Assembly: GCF_001667775.1 (NCBI RefSeq)
Contig: NZ_LZJI01000216.1
Span: 1 to 34,390 of the forward strand
Source: Mycobacterium sp. E1747
GTDB lineage: Bacteria; Actinomycetota; Actinomycetes; Mycobacteriales; Mycobacteriaceae
Direction of reading: 5' to 3'
DNA: 34,390 nt
Of this stretch, positions 16,226-23,466 are shown one piece after another. Made by a program: the position numbers and the translations under genes. The notes under the pieces were generated by a model. That model did not search any database, was not told the origin of the DNA, and was given only the letters and a program-made list of their open reading frames with translations. How positions within the stretch are numbered: position 1 is the first letter of the stretch; each line of letters begins with the position of its first letter.

Positions 16226-16372
16226 CTAGTACGCCAGGAACAGGATCGAATCGCGGTCGTACTCGAGACCCGGATGATCGCTGGCGAGATGAGCCTGGGT
16301 CAGCTCGACCAGCTCGTCCTCATCCTTGCCGACGATGGCTTCCCCGCACGGACACGTCAGGTGCGTCTTCAC
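16226..16372 (-). CDS. Small DUF1059-type protein
   Basis: 48-residue protein. It has a CPCGE pair (Cys7, Cys9), an acidic helix and two histidines (His28, His33) in the arrangement Cx1C...Hx4H, resembling the DUF1059 family of small, probably metal-binding proteins; it ends DSILFLAY. The start is GTG at 16372 with a strong GAAGGGAAGGG upstream; the stop is TAG (16226-16228). It lies 28 bp downstream of the HhH-GPD gene on the same strand and is probably co-transcribed. It is short enough to be missed by most gene finders. Zinc binding is inferred from the residues; no function is known to me. Confidence 0.72.
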   Translation of the reverse strand: MKTHLTCPCGEAIVGKDEDELVELTQAHLASDHPGLEYDRDSILFLAY

Positions 16373-16400
16373 GTTCCCGCCCTTCCCTTCTGGTCACCAA

Positions 16401-16979
16401 CTACTTCGCTGCCTTGGCAGCAGCCTTCAACTGCTTTTTGTAGGACCGGACCTTGCCCATCGACTTGGCGTCGACGATGTCGGCGACGGAAATGTGGGTG
16501 CCGGCCTTGCCGAACTGCCCAGCCGCCTCGCGCCAGCCTTTCGGGGTGACGCCGTACTGCTTGCCCAGCAATGCCAAGAAGATCTGCGCCTTGACCTCGC
16601 CGAACCCGGGCAGCCCCTTGATGCGCCGCAGCAGCTCCTCGCCGTCGGGGTCCCCGGCGGTCCACAACCCGGAAGCGTCGCCGTCGTAACGGTCCACGAT
16701 GATCTGGGCCAGGGTCTGGATACGCTTGGCCATCGATCCCGGAAACCGGTGTATCGCAGGCTTTTCCGAGCACAGCGCGGCGAACTTGTCGGGGTCGTAG
16801 TCGGCGATCTCGGCGGCGCTGAAGCCGCCCATCCGGTCCGCGATCTTCTTCGGCCCAGCAAAGGCGGTCTCGAAGGGCACCTGCTGATCAAGAACCATCC
16901 CGATGAGCAGGGCCAACGGATCGTCGTCCAGCAGCGCGTCGGCCTCGGGATCTTGCGCGAGCCAAAGTTTCACCGTCAA
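16401..16979 (-). CDS. HhH-GPD family protein (Rv1156-like)
   Basis: 192-residue protein of the helix-hairpin-helix/GPD superfamily, which contains base-excision DNA glycosylases such as endonuclease III. The DNA-binding hairpin is IKGLPGFGEVKAQIFLALLG. In endonuclease III a Lys follows the hairpin and a catalytic Asp lies 18 residues later. Here the Lys is shifted by one position, a Lys stands where the Asp should be, and there is no C-terminal Fe-S cluster, so glycosylase activity is doubtful. It may be a structural or DNA-binding relative. The start is TTG at 16979 with GGAAAGG 7 bases upstream; a GTG two codons later is the alternative. The Lys/Ala-rich tail ends 28 bp before the small metal-binding-type gene. 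Confidence 0.85.
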   Translation of the reverse strand: MTVKLWLAQDPEADALLDDDPLALLIGMVLDQQVPFETAFAGPKKIADRMGGFSAAEIADYDPDKFAALCSEKPAIHRFPGSMAKRIQTLAQIIVDRYDGDASGLWTAGDPDGEELLRRIKGLPGFGEVKAQIFLALLGKQYGVTPKGWREAAGQFGKAGTHISVADIVDAKSMGKVRSYKKQLKAAAKAAK

Positions 16980-17061
16980 CGACCAACCTTTCCGCTAATC
17001 ACCCTAAGACCGATGAGCCGTTGTTGGGAGACTACTCACCCGACCACCGCGTTATCGTGAC

Positions 17062-17413
17062 GTGGCGGCGGATGAGGCCCGATTGGGGCTAATGCTGGCC
17101 CGCGACGAACTGCATGCGCTCGTCACCGCCTATTGCCGGGCCGTCGACCGCGCCGACTATGAAACGCTGCGCAACCTCTACCACCCCGAGGCGACCGACT
17201 CGCACGGCTCGTTCTCGACGGGTGGCGTCGAACAGTTCATCGCGCAGCTGCCGGCGGCCGAACCGTATGTGCGAGTCTCGCAGCACAACGTCACCACAAC
17301 CAACCCACCCCAGCACGTGCGGCAGCCTGCGCGGCAAAGCGGGCCGGGCCGACCCCTCGATCGGCGTGTTCACGTCACCCATGAGCGGAAAGCCGTTGGG
17401 CGACAACGACTAA
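17062..17413 (+). pseudogene. Decayed SnoaL-like gene, two frames
   Basis: From the GTG at 17062 the first ~80 residues look like the N-terminal half of a SnoaL-like (NTF2-fold) protein: ELHALVTAYCRAVDRADYET and LYHPEATDSHG are typical. After HNVTTTN the frame loses all similarity. From about 17315 a different frame reads sensibly to its own stop at 17411-17413, ending GVFTSPMSGKPLGDND. SnoaL proteins of this kind have about 130-160 residues, so the middle is missing. The likely explanation is an internal deletion with frameshift, or fusion of remnants of two genes. I cannot name the family of the C-terminal piece. No product is expected to be functional. Confidence 0.6.
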
Positions 17414-17423
17414 CATCCGATCC

Positions 17424-17612
17424 TCACCCGCTCTTGCGGCGGAACTCGCGCCGGTTCTCGACCGGGCCGTGCGCCCGCGACTGCTTGCCGCCGCTGTCCT
17501 TGTGGTCAGACCCGCCCGACGACTTGGCCAGCTTGCGGTCCAGGGCCTCGCGGAACTTGCGCTTGGTGTCGTCGTCCGATTCCGGCGCCTCGGAGGACTT
17601 CGATTCAGCCAT
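17424..17612 (-). CDS. DUF5302 family small protein
   Basis: 62-residue, highly charged and probably disordered protein of the actinobacterial DUF5302 type: an acidic N-terminus, a central KRKFREALDRK helix and a conserved basic end HGPVENRREFRRKSG. The function is unknown; the Arg/Lys-rich tail could bind nucleic acid, but that is a guess. The ATG at 17612 lies 36 bp downstream of the Rv1155-like gene on the same strand, so the two may be one transcript. Low complexity makes it easy to overlook. Confidence 0.8.
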   Translation of the reverse strand: MAESKSSEAPESDDDTKRKFREALDRKLAKSSGGSDHKDSGGKQSRAHGPVENRREFRRKSG

Positions 17613-17648
17613 AGCGGCAGCCTAGCCTCCGATGGCCCGATTCGGCGG

Positions 17649-18092
17649 TTACCGCACCCCGGGCGGCATGCCGTACACGTGCGAGATCGGCAGGGTCAAC
17701 AGCACCCGCCGATCGGTGACCATCGCCTGGCGGTATTCGTCCCAATCCGGGTGTTCCCCGGCGATGTTGCGGTACAAGGCAATCAGCGCCTCGACGGTGT
17801 CGTCGCCCGGGTCGGCCGCCGGCGGTGTCAGCGTGGCCGTGCCCTCGGCCACCGCATAGGACCACCCGTCGTCGGCGTCGACCAGGATCGACGCCCGCGG
17901 GTCGCGGCGCAGGTTGCGGGTCTTGGCCCGCGGCTCGGTGATCGACACCCGCACGGCCAAGTCACGCGGGTCGAAGTGGTAGCTGACGTTGGATAGCTGC
18001 GGTCGGCCGTCACGTTTGATGGTCGCCAGCACGCCGAGGGAGTTTCCACTGATCACGGCCAGCAACTTGTCGTCGAAAACTTGGCGTCCCAT
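17649..18092 (-). CDS. PPOX-class F420-binding oxidoreductase (Rv1155-like)
   Basis: 147-residue split beta-barrel flavin/deazaflavin-binding protein, the same length as M. tuberculosis Rv1155, which binds coenzyme F420. The order of conserved blocks fits: LGVLATIKRDGRPQLSNVSY near the N-terminus, then KTRNLRRDPRASILV, and GWSYAVAEGTATL. Related proteins reduce quinone-like or biliverdin-like substrates with F420H2; the physiological substrate of Rv1155 is not settled. The ATG at 18092 begins the conserved MGRQVFDDKLLAVISG. DUF5302 follows on the same strand. Confidence 0.92.
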   Translation of the reverse strand: MGRQVFDDKLLAVISGNSLGVLATIKRDGRPQLSNVSYHFDPRDLAVRVSITEPRAKTRNLRRDPRASILVDADDGWSYAVAEGTATLTPPAADPGDDTVEALIALYRNIAGEHPDWDEYRQAMVTDRRVLLTLPISHVYGMPPGVR

Positions 18093-18168
18093 CCCAGCAG
18101 CCTACGTCGCGCGGCCAGCGACCGGTCCCGGATCGCGCCGGCACGGGCCGCCCTGGTGAAATCGGATC

Positions 18169-18690
18169 ATGACCAACTACGCGGCGTTCCTGCGCGGAGT
18201 CAACGTCGGCGGCGTCAACCTCAAGATGGCCGAGGTGGCGGGCGCGCTGACCGCTGCGGGTTTCACCAACGTGCGCACCATCCTGGCCAGCGGCAACATC
18301 CTGCTGAAGTCGTCCGCCCGCGCCGCGGGAGTGCGCAAGAAGGCCGAAGCCGCGCTGCGCGACGGTTTCGGCTACGACGCGTGGGTGCTCGTCTATGACC
18401 TCGAAGCGGTACGCGCCGTCGTGGACGCCTACCCCTTCGAGCCCGAGGTCGACGGCTACCAGTCCTACGTCACGTTCGTCGCCGACGACGCGGTGCTCGA
18501 CGAACTCGTCGCCCTCGGCGAGAAAGCCGGTCCCGACGAGAAGATCAGCCCGGGCGACGGCGTGATCTATTGGCAGGTGCCCAAGGGTGCCACCCTGGAC
18601 AGCACGATCGGCAAGACGATGGGCAAGCCCCGCTACAAGTCGTCGACGACGACACGCAATCTGCGCACGCTGGCCAAAGTATTGCGCTAA
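18169..18690 (+). CDS. DUF1697 family protein
   Basis: 173-residue protein with the DUF1697 signature at its N-terminus (YAAFLRGVNVGG) followed by ILASGNILLKS. The C-terminal part contains the family's conserved region, GVIYWQVPKGATLDSTIGKTMG and then RNLRTL. The family is widespread in bacteria and cytoplasmic; no biochemical role is established to my knowledge. The ATG at 18169 is the first in frame and starts at the conserved segment. It is divergent from the Rv1155-like gene (76-bp gap) and convergent with the GntR gene (26-bp gap). I do not recall it at this place in M. tuberculosis, so it may be a lineage difference. Confidence 0.9.
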   Translation: MTNYAAFLRGVNVGGVNLKMAEVAGALTAAGFTNVRTILASGNILLKSSARAAGVRKKAEAALRDGFGYDAWVLVYDLEAVRAVVDAYPFEPEVDGYQSYVTFVADDAVLDELVALGEKAGPDEKISPGDGVIYWQVPKGATLDSTIGKTMGKPRYKSSTTTRNLRTLAKVLR

Positions 18691-18716
18691 AGCGCTGCGC
18701 GACAAGCCGATTGGGT

Positions 18717-19082
18717 TCAGTCATCCGGCACGTTGGTGAGGTAGCGCATCGCGTCGGACTTGGTCAGCCCCAGCGCGCGGGCCACCTCGACGTACTCCTT
18801 GGCGGCGGCCGCCATCGCCGCGTCGGTCGGGTCGAAGCGGGAGATGAAAGTGCCGAAGCGCCCCCGCGTTTCGACGATCGCCGCCGACTCGAGTTCCCGA
18901 TAGGCGCGGGCCACGGTGTTCGCCGCGACCCCCAGCTGGCCGGCCAGATCGCGCACGGTCGGAAGGCGGGTCCCGGGCGGCAGCGCGCCGGCGCGGACGC
19001 CGTCGATGACTTGGGTCCTGAGCTGGTCGAACAGCGGCCTGCCTGCCTTCATGTCGACCTTCAGCAAATCCCGCAGCTCCAC
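18717..19082 (-). CDS. GntR family regulator, short YtrA-type (Rv1152-like)
   Basis: 121-residue repressor. The winged HTH is clear: FDQLRTQVIDGVRAGALPPG, LPTVRDLAGQLGV and NTVARAYRELE. There is only a short C-terminal helical tail (GLTKSDAMRYL), as in YtrA-type GntR proteins, which lack a large ligand domain. I start at the GTG at 19082; the open frame also allows a TTG at 19100. A CATACT lies 6 bases before this GTG, compatible with a leaderless transcript. The gene is divergent from the sirtuin with about 37 bp between starts, so binding here would control both. Ligand unknown. Confidence 0.87.
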   Translation of the reverse strand: MELRDLLKVDMKAGRPLFDQLRTQVIDGVRAGALPPGTRLPTVRDLAGQLGVAANTVARAYRELESAAIVETRGRFGTFISRFDPTDAAMAAAAKEYVEVARALGLTKSDAMRYLTNVPDD

Positions 19083-19107
19083 CTCTTCAGTATGTCCCAA
19101 GCACCGC

Positions 19108-19113
19108 TATCTT
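19108..19113 (+). promoter_or_regulatory. Candidate -10 box of a leaderless sirtuin transcript
   Basis: TATCTT fits the mycobacterial -10 pattern TANNNT. Transcription would begin about 7 bases later, at the A of the sirtuin ATG (19120), and there is no Shine-Dalgarno sequence. This is an inference from spacing only. Confidence 0.4.
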
Positions 19114-19119
19114 TGTGGG

Positions 19120-19833
19120 ATGCGAATAGCGGTGCTGAGCGGCGCGGGGATCTCCGCGGAGAGCGGGGTGCCGACCTTTCGCGACGACAAGAACGGGTTG
19201 TGGGCCCGCTTCGATCCCTACGAGCTGTCCAGCACACAGGGGTGGCGCGACAATCCCGAGCGGGTGTGGGGCTGGTACCTCTGGCGTCACTATCTGGTCG
19301 CCGACGTCGCGCCCAACGCCGGACACCACGCCATCGCGGCCTGGCAGGACGGTGCCGAGGTCAGCGTCATCACCCAGAACGTCGATGACCTACACGAGCG
19401 CGCCGGGAGCGTGCCGGTCCACCACCTGCACGGCAGCCTGTTCGAATTCCGTTGCGACCGTTGCGGTATGCCGTATACCGGCGCGCTGCCCAAGATGCCC
19501 GAACCAACACTCGAGGTGGAACCCCCGGTCTGTCATTGCGGCGGCCTGATCCGCCCCGACATCGTGTGGTTCGGTGAGCCGCTGCCCGATGGACCGTGGC
19601 AGTCCGCCGTCGAGGCGACCGAGGCCGCCGACGTGATGGTGGTGGTCGGAACGTCGGCGATCGTCTACCCGGCCGCCGGGCTCCCCGAGCTGGCGCTGTC
19701 GCGCGGCACGGCCGTCATCGAGGTCAACCCCGAAGTCACCCCGCTGTCGCGGCACGCCACGATCAGCATCCGCGAGACGGCCGGCCGGGCCCTGCCCGGG
19801 CTGCTGCAGCGGCTGCCCGCCCTGCTGAAATAG
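19120..19833 (+). CDS. cobB: Sirtuin NAD+-dependent protein deacylase, class III type
   Basis: 237-residue SIR2 enzyme that removes acyl groups from lysines using NAD+. Motifs: GAGISAESGVPTFR (residues 8-21), TQNVDDLHERAG (85-96), catalytic His104 in HLHGS, and four zinc cysteines at 112, 115, 138 and 140. The pair Tyr53/Arg56 (YLWR) is the YxxR signature of SIRT5-like enzymes, so desuccinylation/demalonylation is expected along with deacetylation. The length equals that of M. tuberculosis Rv1151c as I recall it. The ATG at 19120 is the first residue of the Rossmann strand. It is divergent from the GntR gene, which may regulate it; the methyltransferase converges 11 bp away. Confidence 0.94.
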   Translation: MRIAVLSGAGISAESGVPTFRDDKNGLWARFDPYELSSTQGWRDNPERVWGWYLWRHYLVADVAPNAGHHAIAAWQDGAEVSVITQNVDDLHERAGSVPVHHLHGSLFEFRCDRCGMPYTGALPKMPEPTLEVEPPVCHCGGLIRPDIVWFGEPLPDGPWQSAVEATEAADVMVVVGTSAIVYPAAGLPELALSRGTAVIEVNPEVTPLSRHATISIRETAGRALPGLLQRLPALLK

Positions 19834-19844
19834 CCCCGCCGCAA

Positions 19845-20474
19845 TCAGGGCCGGCGGGCGCGGCCCAGCAGGAGTTCCGACACCGGCATCGGCGCCCACG
19901 CCGGCAACGTGAACTCGCGCCGCGAAACGTCGACTTCGAATCCGGCGTCGATGATCTCGCGCTCGGTGTCGCGGTGGGTGTGACAGTTGCCGAACAACCG
20001 GGGCCACAGCGTCGCGTCGGCGAACCGTTGCAGGCGGCCACGCGCGCCGGCGCTCGCCACGTGCTCGAGGTACCGCAGCTCCCCGCCCGGGCGCAGCGCG
20101 GAGTACAGCCGCCGCAGCACACCGCCGGGGTCGCGCACCGAGCACAACACCAGCGAGCACACCACCGCGTCGAACGGCTCATCGCCGCTGAAGCCCTCGG
20201 CCGTCTCGTCCATCACCACGACGCGGGCCGGCACCACCTCCGCCGTCGCGCGCGCCTGGGCCGCCAGCCGCGGCTCGGGCTCCATGGCGACCACCTCGTG
20301 GACCGACTCCGGATAGTGCGGAAAGTTCGTCCCGATGCCCGCCCCGACTTCCAGCACCCGCCCCGACAACCCGGCCAGATTCTCCCGGCGAAGGGCGCGT
20401 ATCGCCTCCGTTTCGTGGCTGGCGACGACGGGCCAGATGCGTGCGAAGAACGGGTTGTCCACCGCCGTTGTCAT
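19845..20474 (-). CDS. Class I SAM-dependent methyltransferase (Rv1147-like)
   Basis: 209-residue methyltransferase of the UbiE/Methyltransf_11 type. Motif I is VLEVGAGIGTNFPHYP, the acidic loop is VVAMEPEP, motif II is PFDAVVCSLVLCSV and motif III is LRPGGELRYLEHV. The C-terminal GNCHTHRDTEREIIDAGF is typical of phospholipid/quinone-methyltransferase relatives. The substrate is unknown. I choose the ATG at 20474, which has GGAAGG 9 bases upstream; the TTG at 20483 abuts that site and cannot use it. It lies 64 bp downstream of mmpL13 on the same strand, so it may modify a lipid handled by that transporter, but this is only context. Confidence 0.87.
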   Translation of the reverse strand: MTTAVDNPFFARIWPVVASHETEAIRALRRENLAGLSGRVLEVGAGIGTNFPHYPESVHEVVAMEPEPRLAAQARATAEVVPARVVVMDETAEGFSGDEPFDAVVCSLVLCSVRDPGGVLRRLYSALRPGGELRYLEHVASAGARGRLQRFADATLWPRLFGNCHTHRDTEREIIDAGFEVDVSRREFTLPAWAPMPVSELLLGRARRP

Positions 20475-20538
20475 ACAGGTCAACCTTCCGACTCTTGGCC
20501 AAAGAAATTTAGGTCTTACCGACGGATCGGTCGGCGCG

Positions 20539-22860
20539 TCAACCGATATTGGGCACCGGCTCCCCCAGCGGTTTGCCGTCGACCGGGACCGGCTCGGGGT
20601 GGCCGGTCTCGACCGCCCCGCCCTCGTTGATGCCGAACCTGTCGTGCAGCCACGCCAGGGGCTTGGGCGCCCACCAATTCCACCGGCCCATCACATGCAT
20701 GAAGGCCGGCACGACAACCATCCGCACCAGCGTGGCATCGGCGAAGACGGCGAGCACCAGGCCGAGGCCGAACATCCGCATGAACGAGACGTGGGCGGCG
20801 ATCAGCGCGGCGAACGACATCGACATCACCAGCGCGGCCGCCGTGATCACACGGCCGGTGCGGGCGACGCCGAGCGCCACGCTCTCGTCATTGGCGGCGT
20901 GCGCCGCCTTCGCGGTCGGCCTGGCCGGCCGTGCCGCCCCGGACGCCAGCCAGTACTCGCGGATGCGCGAGAGCAGGAACACCTCGTAGTCCATCGACAG
21001 TCCGAAGGCGATGCAGAACAGCAGCACCGGCATGTTGGCGACCAGCGTCCCGCTCGGCGTCGTCCCGAGCGCGCCCAGGTGCCCGTCCTGGAAGATCCAG
21101 ACCAGCGCGCCGAACGCCGCGGTCAGCGACAGGAAGTTGCAGACCAGCGCCTTGGCCGGCAACAGCACACTGCCGGTCAGCAGGAACAGCAACACGAACG
21201 TGACCGCGGCCATCAGCCCGAGGACCAGCGGAAGCAGGTCCGTGACCGCGTCGACGCTGTCGCGGTTGACCTGGGCGACCCCGCCCATCATCACGGATCG
21301 GCCCGCCGGTCCCGGCACCTCGTGCAGCCGCTCGAGCTGGGTGTCGTTCGCCGGGGAGAACAGCGGGGCCGTGCTGCTGACGGTCAGAAAGGCGCTGCCG
21401 TCGGCCAGCCCGGTGGCCCCGGCCGGGGGCCCGGTCCGGTTGCCGCCGACGAACGTCCCGCCGGGGGCCGACACCGCCGACACGTCGGGCACCCGCGACA
21501 AGTCGGCCGCGTAGCGGTCGAGGTCCCCGGGTCCGAGGCCGCGCGCATCGGGGACGACGATCGGCACGGCCGTCGCGGAGTCGTGCGCGAAATCGTTGCG
21601 CAGTTGGTCACCCACCTGATGCGACGACGCCGAACGCGGCAGCACCCGGTCGTCCGGAAAGCCCCACTTGACGCCGATGAACGGAGACCCGAGCAGGAGC
21701 AGCAGAGCGACGACGGTCAGGCCAATCGGGGCCCAATGGCGCATCACCAGCTTGGTCGACCGGTACCAGAACAGCTGCTCAACGGGCTTGGGCACCGGCT
21801 CGGGTCGCTGGAAGACTCTCCGCATCAGCCGGCGCGCGTCGAGCGCGTCCAGGCGTGGACCCAGCAGCACGATGGCGGCCGGGGTTATCACGATCGAGGC
21901 GGTCGCGACGAACGCGACGGTCGCCACCCCGGCGTAGGCGAACGACTTGAGGAAATACATGGGGAACGCCACGGTCGCCGACATCGACAACGCGACGGTG
22001 ACCGCGGAGAACAACACCGTGCGCCCCGAGGTAGCCATGGTCCGGATCAGCGCCCGCTCCCGGTCGCTGCCCTCGGCCAACTCGTCGCGGTAGCGGCTGA
22101 CGATCAGCAGGGTGTAGTCGATGGCCAGCGCCAGGCCCAACGCGGTGCTCAGGTTCAGCGCGAAGATCGACACCTCGGTGGTGAACGTGATCAGCCGCAA
22201 CACCGTCATCGACCCGACGACGGCCAGCGCGCCCAGCGCCATCGGCAACGCCGCGGCCAACAACCCGCCGAACACCCAGATCAGGATCAGGAAGCTCAGC
22301 GGCAGCGCGATCATCTCCATCACCAGCAGGTCGGCCTGGTTCTGCGTGTTGATCTGGGCGTACTGCATCGCGGCGCCGCCCGCGCGGACCGTGACGCCGT
22401 CCCGGTCGTGGATGAATTGGTCGGCGACGGTCTCGGCGTTGCCCTGCGCGTGGTTCTCGCCGCCCTTGAGGTTGACGACAAGCAGGCCGGTCTTGCCGTC
22501 GCGGCTGATCAGGTCTGCTGCGGCCTGCGGGGGCACGGTCCACGGTGACGTCACGTTGTAGACCAGCGGGGACTTCTGCAGCTGGGTGACGAGGTCGGTG
22601 CCGACGCTGCGGGCCTGTTCGCTGCCGGTGCCCCCGGCCGCGGTCACCAGGATCAGCATCTGCTGACCGCTCTGCCCGAACTTGTCGGTCAGCACCGCAA
22701 TCGCGCGGGCGGACTCGGAGTCCGGATCCTGAAAACCTCCAGGCGACAAGCTCTTGGCGACCGGGATGCCGAAGACCGCGACGGCGATGAAGACCAGGAC
22801 ACTGACTGCGATGATGCGCCGCGGCGCCGCGATGGCCACCCGGGCGATCCCCTGCAGCAT
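20539..22860 (-). CDS. mmpL13: MmpL13, RND-superfamily lipid transporter, intact
   Basis: 773-residue integral membrane transporter of the mycobacterial MmpL family (proton-driven export of lipids or siderophores across the inner membrane). It shows the expected layout: TM1, a large outer loop, TM2-6, a second outer loop, TM7-11, in two MMPL domains. The ALGLALAIDYTLLIVSRYRD and AFGLSMDYEVFLLSRIREY motifs in TM4 and TM10 carry the Asp-Tyr proton-relay pairs of MmpL proteins. The ATG at 22860 has GGAAGGG 6 bases upstream; the longer TTG frame to 22917 is less likely. M. tuberculosis has this gene split into mmpL13a and mmpL13b, with a combined length close to this one; here it is whole. The cargo is unknown. 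Confidence 0.93.
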   Translation of the reverse strand: MLQGIARVAIAAPRRIIAVSVLVFIAVAVFGIPVAKSLSPGGFQDPDSESARAIAVLTDKFGQSGQQMLILVTAAGGTGSEQARSVGTDLVTQLQKSPLVYNVTSPWTVPPQAAADLISRDGKTGLLVVNLKGGENHAQGNAETVADQFIHDRDGVTVRAGGAAMQYAQINTQNQADLLVMEMIALPLSFLILIWVFGGLLAAALPMALGALAVVGSMTVLRLITFTTEVSIFALNLSTALGLALAIDYTLLIVSRYRDELAEGSDRERALIRTMATSGRTVLFSAVTVALSMSATVAFPMYFLKSFAYAGVATVAFVATASIVITPAAIVLLGPRLDALDARRLMRRVFQRPEPVPKPVEQLFWYRSTKLVMRHWAPIGLTVVALLLLLGSPFIGVKWGFPDDRVLPRSASSHQVGDQLRNDFAHDSATAVPIVVPDARGLGPGDLDRYAADLSRVPDVSAVSAPGGTFVGGNRTGPPAGATGLADGSAFLTVSSTAPLFSPANDTQLERLHEVPGPAGRSVMMGGVAQVNRDSVDAVTDLLPLVLGLMAAVTFVLLFLLTGSVLLPAKALVCNFLSLTAAFGALVWIFQDGHLGALGTTPSGTLVANMPVLLFCIAFGLSMDYEVFLLSRIREYWLASGAARPARPTAKAAHAANDESVALGVARTGRVITAAALVMSMSFAALIAAHVSFMRMFGLGLVLAVFADATLVRMVVVPAFMHVMGRWNWWAPKPLAWLHDRFGINEGGAVETGHPEPVPVDGKPLGEPVPNIG

Positions 22861-23144
22861 GTCGAGCCCTTCCGCCGCCGGTGCTGATCGCGCTGGCCGC
22901 TGGCCTTTCCGCGTCAACGTAACAAACGCTAGTTTTCACGCGTCAAACAGATTCCTTCTTAGGCACGGGGGCGCCGGGAAGACGGTTCAACGCGGCGCTT
23001 AAACCCCGGCGACGTTAAGAGTCCGGACAGAAAATTGTGCGGCAAGTGAGCAGGTCAGGAGCCTGAACGCCGCGCTAGAGCGCCTACAACCTACCGGCGG
23101 GTAAATTGCCATCATTTTCCGAATCGTGACTCAAAGATTCCTTA

Positions 23145-23291
23145 ATGGTGGCCCATACGCTCAGTGTCATGTGGATCGACGACACAAGTGCCGACGTCAT
23201 CAAAGTTGACTTCGAAGCCCTCTACCACGGCGACGTACTGGTGGAAGGCGAAACCTCGGAGCAGTTCGACGAACTGCAAGCGGCGAGCTGA
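23145..23291 (+). CDS. Possible small acidic protein, 48 residues
   Basis: Open frame in the ~600-bp gap between mmpL13 and the SDR gene: MVAHTLSVMWIDDTSADV at the start and VEGETSEQFDELQAAS at the end, strongly acidic, no Cys. Alternative start at the ATG at 23169. A TAAATT at 23102-23107 could be a -10 box with a short leader. No clear Shine-Dalgarno is seen. Support comes mainly from the strong plus-strand terminator 87 bp downstream (23378-23414), which has no other plus-strand gene to serve. Between them is a 20-codon frame (23299-23361, beginning MSMLARLLM). I do not recognise a family. It could instead be part of a non-coding RNA. Confidence 0.4.
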   Translation: MVAHTLSVMWIDDTSADVIKVDFEALYHGDVLVEGETSEQFDELQAAS

Positions 23292-23377
23292 GCAGCGCCA
23301 TGAGCATGCTCGCACGGCTGTTGATGGCCGAACCCGCTGTCAGTCGATGGTTCCGACGATAAGTTCTTTCTCCTTGA

Positions 23378-23414
23378 CGAAAGCCCCCCGCGACGCGCGG
23401 GGGGCTTTCGTTTT
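23378..23414 (+). terminator. Strong intrinsic terminator
   Basis: Perfect 15-bp stem CGAAAGCCCCCCGCG (23378-23392) / CGCGGGGGGCTTTCG (23396-23410), 3-base loop, then TTTT. The T run follows only on the plus strand, so it ends a rightward transcript. Such a canonical terminator is unusual in mycobacteria. The nearest upstream plus-strand signal is the small frame at 23145-23291. The rest of 22861-23144 holds the mmpL13 upstream region and no other gene I can support. Confidence 0.85.
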
Positions 23415-23422
23415 CAATAGCG

Positions 23423-23465
23423 TTTCGATGGCTTTTCGATGGCCTTTCAATGCCTTTCGATGGCC
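23423..23465. repeat. Four 10-11-bp tandem units before the SDR stop
   Basis: TTTCGATGGCT, TTTCGATGGCC, TTTCAATGCC and TTTCGATGGCC follow one another between the terminator and the SDR stop codon (23467-23469). They are non-coding and of no evident function; this looks like slippage. Confidence 0.85.
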
Positions 23466-23466
23466 T

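Noticed and set aside
20335..22548. Open frame of over 700 codons opposite mmpL13
   Set aside because: Antisense shadow; His/Arg/Gln-rich without domains, while mmpL13 on the other strand is complete.
23423..23465. Short regular repeats considered as a CRISPR-like array
   Set aside because: Units are 10-11 bp, directly adjacent with no spacers, and there are no cas genes.
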